Source of the DNA: Mesorhizobium alhagi CCNWXJ12-2 | GTDB lineage: Bacteria; Pseudomonadota; Alphaproteobacteria; Rhizobiales; Rhizobiaceae | Reading direction: 5' to 3' | Assembly: GCF_000236565.1 (NCBI RefSeq) | Contig: NZ_AHAM01000310.1 | Span: forward strand, 1-32,564 | Length of the DNA: 32,564 bases | In this document: positions 27,954-32,564 of the stretch, one piece after another | Position numbering within the stretch: position 1 is the stretch's first letter | How the letters are laid out: each line of letters begins with the position of its first letter | Position numbers and translations under genes: made by a program | Notes under the pieces: model-generated | The model's database searches: none | Told to the model about the DNA's origin: nothing | The model's input: only the letters and a program-made list of their open reading frames with translations

Positions 27954-29047
27954 ATGAGATCCTTGGCTCTTCTAGGCTTCGCCGCCGTCATATTTGCAGC
28001 CTCTTCAATCGTGTCGGCGCATGCCGAGCAAGCGATCGGTGGCCAGGAAATCACCGGCGCCGGCTCGACATTTGCATACCCCATCATCTCCGAATGGTCG
28101 CGCGCCTATGACCGCGCCAGGTTCGAAAGCGAGTACCACATCGGCGGCAGCGGCCTGGACAGCGCTCCACCAGGCCAAAGGTTCACCTACGAGGCGGTCG
28201 GTTCGTTTGCCGGCATGTTGCGCGTTCAGAGCGGTCAGGTCGATTTCGCCGCGTCGGACGTCCCGTTGAAATCCGAAGAGCTCGCGAAGCTCGGGCTCGG
28301 CCAGTTCCCGCTCGCGACGGGTGGCGTCGTGGCCGCCGTGAATATCGCCGGGTCGAGCCGGGTCAGCTCAAGCTCACCGGGCCGCTGTTCGCCGACATCT
28401 TCCTTGGCACCGTCACGACTTGGAACGATCCGGCGATCGTCGCCCTAAACGCCGACGTGAAGCTGCCCCAGGCCAGGATCGTCATCGTGTATCGTTCGGA
28501 CGGCTCCGGCACGACGTACAACTTCGCCGACTAGCTGTCCAAGGTGAGCCCGGACTGGAAGCAAAAGATGGGCGTCGACACTCTGCTGCCGTGGACGATC
28601 GGGACCAACGCAAAGGGCAATGAAGGCGTCGCGCTTGCCGTCAAGCAGACCGAAAACGCGATCGGCTATGTCGAATACGCCCAGGCCGTGAAAGCACGGC
28701 TGAGCTATGCGCTTATCCAGAATAGTGCCGGCAAGTTCGTGAAGCCGGAGCCCGTCAGCTTCCAGGCAGCCGCTGCCACCGCGGACTGGGCTGACACCAA
28801 AGACTTCTACACGATGCTTACCAACTCGCCGGGCGAGGCCGCCTACCCGATCGCCGCTACCGTGTTCGTCTTCATGCGCAAGGAGGCAAACTGGATGCGA
28901 CGGCCGGAGGCCACGCTCAACTTCTTCCAGTGGGCCCTGGAGAGCGGGGCGAAGGACGCTGCCGCGCTCGGCTACGTTCCGCTTCCCACTGCACTTATCC
29001 ACCAGGTCAAGGACTACTGGACAGAGACCTTCGAGGGAGGCACCTGA
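27954..29047 (+). pseudogene. pstS: phosphate-binding protein PstS, frameshift and nonsense
   Basis: PstS is the periplasmic phosphate receptor of the Pst ABC transporter. The gene starts well (GAGAGGGAG before ATG 27954), with a Sec signal (RSLALLGFAAVIFAASSIVS) and the phosphate-loop pattern GAGSTFAYPI. Sense is lost at a GGG at 28350-28352, where one base is missing. The next frame continues VEPGQLKLTGPLFADIFLGT and VYRSDGSGTTYNFAD, then hits a TAG at 28532-28534 in place of a probable tyrosine. It resumes with LSKVSPDWKQKMGV to a normal C-terminus. Corrected length is 364 residues, the family norm. Two independent lesions make sequencing error alone less likely here than in the neighbouring genes. 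No pstCAB genes follow. Confidence 0.85.
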
Positions 29048-29103
29048 CCGGCTGATCAGGCCAGCAGCCGTCGCCTGGCGCGGTTGCGACCTCCTTGCGG
29101 GCA

Positions 29104-29220
29104 AGCCATGTAGAACGGTTTCGTCGGCCCGTTGCGCGTCGATTGCCTCACGAGCGGCTATTCACCAGCTATCGGGTCGCCCGCGAGAGCACCGAAGAAT
29201 GGAGGATCGACAGCTACGAG
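29104..29220 (+). mobile_element. IS3-family transposase C-terminal remnant
   Basis: Two pieces of an IS3-type OrfB end are readable in different frames: NGFVGPLRVDCL, then ERLFTSYRVARESTEEWRID, which match the usual RDECLNEHLFTS and EEWRIDYN region downstream of the last catalytic acidic residue. The piece is about 40 residues long, with no visible terminal repeats. It marks an old insertion or recombination point between pstS and the next remnant. Confidence 0.55.
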
Positions 29221-29312
29221 ATCGTAGTGCATGAGAAAGCACGGGGAATCGGTAAACGGATTGAACTAGCCCCCTGTTGCAGCCACCAATTTGTCGTAAC
29301 CGTGTTTCAAAC

Positions 29313-29555
29313 GGCGACCGCACGTCCGGACGGCTCCTGGGCGCGCAGATCATCGGCCAATACGGCACCGAAGTCTCCAAGCGCATCGATATATTCGCAA
29401 CGTCGATCCACCACGGCATGAGCGTCGAACAGATGAGTGACTTGGACCTCAGCTACACGCCGCCGCTGAGCAGCCCAAGGGACCCTGTTCAGATGGCAGC
29501 ACAGGCGTGGACCTCAGGTCAGAAGGCGACCGCACGTCGACCTGAAGCCGCATAG
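29313..29555 (+). pseudogene. FAD-dependent oxidoreductase, C-terminal remnant
   Basis: The frame GRLLGAQIIGQYGTEVSKRI, then IFATSIHHGMSVEQMSDLDL and YTPPLSSPRDPVQMAAQAW, is the dimerisation domain of pyridine-nucleotide-disulfide oxidoreductases of the NADH oxidase/CoA-disulfide reductase kind. About 80 residues remain of a protein that is normally 450 or longer; the FAD and NAD domains are gone. The remnant follows directly on the transposase piece, so the insertion or a later deletion probably removed the 5' part. It should not be functional. Confidence 0.7.
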
Positions 29556-29634
29556 CCGATTTTGTGTTCCTGGCGACGCAGCATCGATTGCCTGATGTCA
29601 CCAAACCTTCAAACCGCCCGGCTATCAAGGGACG

Positions 29635-29652
29635 GTTTGGCGTGTGCCAAAC
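29635..29652. repeat. hairpin GTTTGGC/GCCAAAC upstream of phoX
   Basis: A perfect 7-bp inverted repeat with a GTGT spacer lies 31 bases before the phoX start. It could be an operator or a terminator of upstream transcription; no T-run follows. Confidence 0.4.
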
Positions 29653-29682
29653 GCAACCCAGCGCCATAGCCAGGAGAAGACG

Positions 29683-31602
29683 ATGAAGGACATCGACCCG
29701 ACCACGATATCCGCCGACGAATGGGACGAACTGAAATTCCCGCGCCCCAAGGAACAGGAGTTTGACCGTATCGTCGAGCGCGCGATCTCGCGTCGCGGAT
29801 TCCTGGGCGGCGTGCTCGCCTTCGGGTCGGGTGCGGCGGTGATGGGAACCAGTTTGCTGAATTCCACGTCGGCTCAGGCTCAACAGGCCAGCCGTTTTGC
29901 CTTCAAACCAATTCCGACCGCCACCGACAGCACCGTGCACGTGCCGGACGGCTATTCCTGGGACGTCCTCATACGCTGGGGCGACCCCCTCTTCTCCGAG
30001 GCTGAAGGCGATTTCACGCACGAGACTGGCGGCAGCGTTGCCATGTCGGACAAGGTGTTCGGTGAGAACACGGACGGAATGGAACTGTTCGTGATCGGCG
30101 GCGCTCAAGTGATCGCGGTCAACCACGAATACACCAACAACAAGGTCAATCTGCCGAAGGCTGCGGAGGGCATGCCGGCCAGCGCAGAGGACGTGCGCAA
30201 GCTTCAGAACCTTCACGGGATTGCGGTGATGGAGGTCCGCGAGAACGCAAGCGGCTGGGAAGTGGTTAAGGACAGTTCCTTCAATCGCCGCATCACCCAT
30301 AACACGCCGATGCGCATTGCCGGCCCTGCCGCCGGGCACGACCTTATGAAGACCGCGGCTGACCCGACCGGGACGGAGTGTCTGGGCACGTTCAACAACT
30401 GCGGCTCAGGCAAAACACCGTGGGGCACTTACTTGACGTGCGAGGAGAATTTCAACGGCTACTTCGGTGCTATCGGCGAGATGCCGACTGACGAAAAGAT
30501 CGTCGCAGGCTACCAGCGCTATGGCATTGAAGCCGAAGGTCGCTATGGCTACGAGAAGTTCGATGCGCGCTTTGATGTCAGCCAGACCCCGAACGAGCCA
30601 CACCGTGCCGGCTGGATTGTCGAAATAGACCCTTCCGATGCCTCATCGATGCCGGTGAAGCGCACCGCGCTCGGCCGTTTCAAGCACGAAAATGCCGCCT
30701 GCGTGTTGGCGCCCGATGGCCGCGTGGTGGTCTACATGGGCGATGATGAGCGGGGCGAGTTCCTATACAAGTGGTTGTCGCGTGACGTCTACGTGCCCGG
30801 CGGGGACACATCGACGCTGCTTGACGAAGGTATGCTCTACGTTGCGAAGTTCAACGAGGATCAGACCGGCACCTGGCTTGCGCTCACGCCCGAGGCGACC
30901 GACATGTCGGCGGCCGAGATCGCAATCTTCACTCGAACGGCGGCGTCGAAGGTGGGAGCCACTACGATGGATCGTCCGGAGTGGGTGGCCGTCAACCCGA
31001 CCACGACGGAAGCCTATTGCTGCCTAACGAACAACAGCCGTCGCGGGGCAAAGAACGACGACGGCTCGATCCGCACCAATGCGGGTGGAGACGAAATGAC
31101 GGTCAATGCGGTGAACCCGCGTGAGACCAACGAATATGGGCAGATCGTTCGCTGGCGTCCGGCAGGTGAAAACCACGCGTCGTCGATCTTCGAGTGGGAC
31201 CTCTACGTCATGGCGGGCAACCCCTCTCTCCACACCGAGGGGCCCTATGCCGGAAGCGGCAATGTCAACGCCGGGAATATGTTCAACTCGCCGGATGGCA
31301 TGATCATGGACTCGACCGGCTTGATGTGGATCCAGACAGACGGTGATGACAGCAACGAGGGCGAATTTGCCGGTCAAGGCAACAACCAGATGCTCGTGGG
31401 CGACCCGGTGACGGGCGAGATCCACCGTTTCCTCACCGGCCCCGTTGGCTGCGAGGTGACGGGGCTTTGCTGGTCGGCTGACCGTCGCACGATGTTCGTC
31501 GGAATCCAGCACCCCGACGCACCCTTCCCGGACGGCGAAGGTACACTTCCGCGTTCGTCGATTATTGCGATCAAGCGCGACGACAACGCCCTACTGGGCT
31601 GA
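29683..31602 (+). CDS. PhoX-family phosphatase, Tat-exported
   Basis: The 639-residue protein belongs to the PhoX-type phosphatases (DUF839), calcium/iron-dependent enzymes that release phosphate from organic esters in the periplasm. A long N-terminal region leads into a Tat signal SRRGFLGGVLAFGSGAAVMG (residues 36-55). Family features follow: VIAVNHEYTNNKVNLP, TPWGTYLTCEENFNGYFG, GRFKHENAACVLAPDGRVVV, YMGDDERGEFLYKW and a final ADRRTMFVGIQHP. The start at 29683 has AGGAGAAG at the right distance; the frame upstream to 29644 is unsupported. It is intact, unlike its left neighbours. No Pho box was found just upstream. The context of two pstS genes supports a role in phosphate acquisition. Confidence 0.88.
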   Translation: MKDIDPTTISADEWDELKFPRPKEQEFDRIVERAISRRGFLGGVLAFGSGAAVMGTSLLNSTSAQAQQASRFAFKPIPTATDSTVHVPDGYSWDVLIRWGDPLFSEAEGDFTHETGGSVAMSDKVFGENTDGMELFVIGGAQVIAVNHEYTNNKVNLPKAAEGMPASAEDVRKLQNLHGIAVMEVRENASGWEVVKDSSFNRRITHNTPMRIAGPAAGHDLMKTAADPTGTECLGTFNNCGSGKTPWGTYLTCEENFNGYFGAIGEMPTDEKIVAGYQRYGIEAEGRYGYEKFDARFDVSQTPNEPHRAGWIVEIDPSDASSMPVKRTALGRFKHENAACVLAPDGRVVVYMGDDERGEFLYKWLSRDVYVPGGDTSTLLDEGMLYVAKFNEDQTGTWLALTPEATDMSAAEIAIFTRTAASKVGATTMDRPEWVAVNPTTTEAYCCLTNNSRRGAKNDDGSIRTNAGGDEMTVNAVNPRETNEYGQIVRWRPAGENHASSIFEWDLYVMAGNPSLHTEGPYAGSGNVNAGNMFNSPDGMIMDSTGLMWIQTDGDDSNEGEFAGQGNNQMLVGDPVTGEIHRFLTGPVGCEVTGLCWSADRRTMFVGIQHPDAPFPDGEGTLPRSSIIAIKRDDNALLG

Positions 31603-31620
31603 GGACGGCAATTGCTCCGA

Positions 31621-31649
31621 TTGGGCGTGCTAAGCTGTGGCACGCCCAA
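31621..31649 (+). terminator. hairpin after phoX
   Basis: TTGGGCGTGC (31621-31630) pairs with GCACGCCCAA (31640-31649) in a perfect 10-bp stem with a 9-base loop, 18 bases after the phoX stop. No T-run follows, so it may be a weak terminator or message-stabilising element. A second GC-rich hairpin lies at 31685-31711. Confidence 0.55.
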
Positions 31650-31777
31650 CACGCGGTGATAAAGTACCTGCCGGCGGTTTCGGTGCCGCCCCCGAACATG
31701 GGGGTGGTGGCGACCTTGTGCTATGGTCTCCTCCTTGGCAGTGTATGGAATGAGTTCTGATCTGTGTGGATAAAGCC

Positions 31778-31972
31778 ATGAATCTAGTCTATTGGGCCAC
31801 AGCGCTGTCCATTTTGACGACGGCGCCGTTAGATATCGCCACACTGTTCGTCCCTGATAGCGAAACGCTGATACCTGTAACAGTCTTCGTTGTTGGACAG
31901 GTCGCCGCATCACTTCTCTGCCTACCTCACCTCTTGAAAGTCGCACAGCATCGCTACAAAGGGTCCCCCTGA
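31778..31972 (+). CDS. small two-helix membrane protein
   Basis: A 64-residue protein with two membrane helices, LVYWATALSILTTAPLDIAT and TVFVVGQVAASLLCLPHLL, and a short basic tail that should remain in the cytoplasm. The ATG at 31778 is preferred to a GTG four codons earlier. The ribosome site is weak (GGATAAAG). The hydrophobic pattern suggests a real gene, but I recognise no family. Confidence 0.4.
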   Translation: MNLVYWATALSILTTAPLDIATLFVPDSETLIPVTVFVVGQVAASLLCLPHLLKVAQHRYKGSP

Positions 31973-32365
31973 TCTGCCCGCGCTGGGCTGTTGCAGTTTC
32001 CAATCAATGCGTGGAGAACCGCCCCTTGGCTCGTCGCGCTCTCGCAGCAACGAGCGGTATACTGATTAGTATGGCCTGACAGTCACTCGAGGCAGGAAGT
32101 GGAGCACCAGCCTGGATCGGTGTTCGCTTAGTGGCGCGTTAGCGTGCTCGGACGGGCTATCGCCAAGGAGCGGCTCACCACACCCAAACAGAAGTTCCAA
32201 GCGCCAGCGAGGGGTCGGCCTTTACTTTGCTGGCATCGGTACGCTGGAAGCGAGCTTAGGAGTCGGCGGCCGCTACGGCTGCCGATTGGTTCTGCGTCGG
32301 CCATTTTTCGAAGCGTAATCAGTCACCTAGCAAACAATTTCCCTGGCTATAGACCTGCAATCTTT
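31973..32365. other. intergenic region upstream of the second pstS
   Basis: About 390 bases carry no convincing frame on either strand. It contains the promoter region of the second pstS toward its right end. Confidence 0.4.
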
Positions 32366-32384
32366 CTGTCACATAGCTGTAACA
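32366..32384 (+). promoter_or_regulatory. Pho box upstream of the second pstS
   Basis: CTGTCACATAGCTGTAACA holds two half-sites (CTGTCAC and CTGTAAC) 11 bases apart, a good match to the rhizobial PhoB-binding consensus. It lies 64 bases before the ATG of the second pstS. Confidence 0.75.
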
Positions 32385-32448
32385 CGACTGATTTAGGGGT
32401 TGGCTCGTCGCTAGAGGCGTCAACAATTTCCAACAGGGAGCCCCACCC

Positions 32449-32564
32449 ATGAAAAGGTTTATCAGCACAACAGCGATAGCTGTCATCGCGATCGCTGCAA
32501 CTTCAGGTCTCGCCGCCGCGCGCGATCAGGTCAAGGTCGTCGGTTCATCCACCGTGTTTCCCTA
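32449..32564 (+). CDS. pstS: phosphate-binding protein PstS, second copy (cut by window end)
   Basis: Only the first 38 codons are in the window. They encode a Sec signal (KRFISTTAIAVIAIAATSGL, ending at AAA) followed by RDQVKVVGSSTVFP, the start of the phosphate-binding loop (GSST) typical of PstS/SphX-type receptors. A GGGAG ribosome site precedes the ATG, and a Pho box lies upstream. It differs clearly from the broken pstS at 27954, so it is not a simple duplicate. It may start a full pst operon beyond the window. Confidence 0.8.
   Translation, partial: MKRFISTTAIAVIAIAATSGLAAARDQVKVVGSSTVFP

Noticed and set aside
31374-32003. 209-codon minus-strand frame
   Set aside because: Mostly antisense to the end of phoX and to the small membrane gene; no motif, and composition typical of a shadow.
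1-32564. tRNA, rRNA, CRISPR arrays, integrase with attachment sites
   Set aside because: None was recognised by eye: no cloverleaf-like tRNA ends, no regularly spaced repeats, and no tyrosine or serine recombinase motifs in any frame.

Overview
The window looks like an accessory replicon or genomic island of a Rhizobiales (Hyphomicrobiales) alphaproteobacterium. The evidence is the high GC, several small protein families I associate with rhizobia (DUF982-like, DUF6894), HWE/HisKA_2-type histidine kinases, rhizobial-type Pho boxes, and an arsenite-oxidase operon in the order aioX-aioS-aioR-aioB-aioA-moeA known from Agrobacterium/Rhizobium/Sinorhizobium strains. The species cannot be fixed from the sequence.

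Layout. (1) 1-9.4 kb: a loose region of small hypothetical proteins, two DUF6894 paralogues, a 5'-truncated HWE kinase, a frameshifted mgtE, a decayed small gene, and a HisKA_2 kinase followed by a single-domain response regulator. A three-hairpin candidate small RNA lies near 4.05 kb. (2) 9.5-15.7 kb: a mobilization module. A leftward operon encodes a ParA/VirC1-like ATPase, a ribbon-helix-helix partner and a small anchored protein, with an XRE regulator beyond it. A repeat-rich intergenic region ends in an oriT-like hairpin plus nic core. A rightward operon encodes MobC, a large relaxase and a small membrane protein. (3) 15.9-24.3 kb: the arsenite-oxidation operon. AioX (periplasmic arsenite binder), AioS (kinase) and AioR (sigma-54 activator) sit upstream of a textbook -24/-12 promoter driving aioB-aioA, followed by moeA for molybdenum cofactor insertion. 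The cytochrome c gene often found between aioA and moeA is absent. (4) 24.4-27.7 kb: a leftward cluster with two crcB/fluc fluoride-channel genes, a DUF190 protein, a half-size EamA transporter, and frameshifted cation-efflux-like, DUF4336 and small membrane genes. (5) 27.8-32.6 kb: phosphate-related genes. These are a Pho-box-preceded pstS that is broken, an IS3-type transposase remnant, the tail of an FAD-dependent oxidoreductase, an intact Tat-exported PhoX-type phosphatase, and the start of a second Pho-box-preceded pstS cut by the window end.

Together the genes suggest a mobilizable element that carries arsenite detoxification/oxidation, fluoride export and phosphate scavenging. Arsenate, the product of AioBA, competes with phosphate, so this co-location makes sense. 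The two observations most worth pursuing are the relaxase and oriT. The relaxase appears to be two tandem HUH domains that have degenerated in complementary ways, the first keeping the tyrosine and the second the histidine triad. The oriT candidate is a compact hairpin directly abutting TATCCTGCCA just upstream of mobC. A third pattern is a set of single-base frameshifts, mostly in short homopolymer runs, confined to the accessory genes. These may be decay or sequencing error and should be settled before any gene is called dead.
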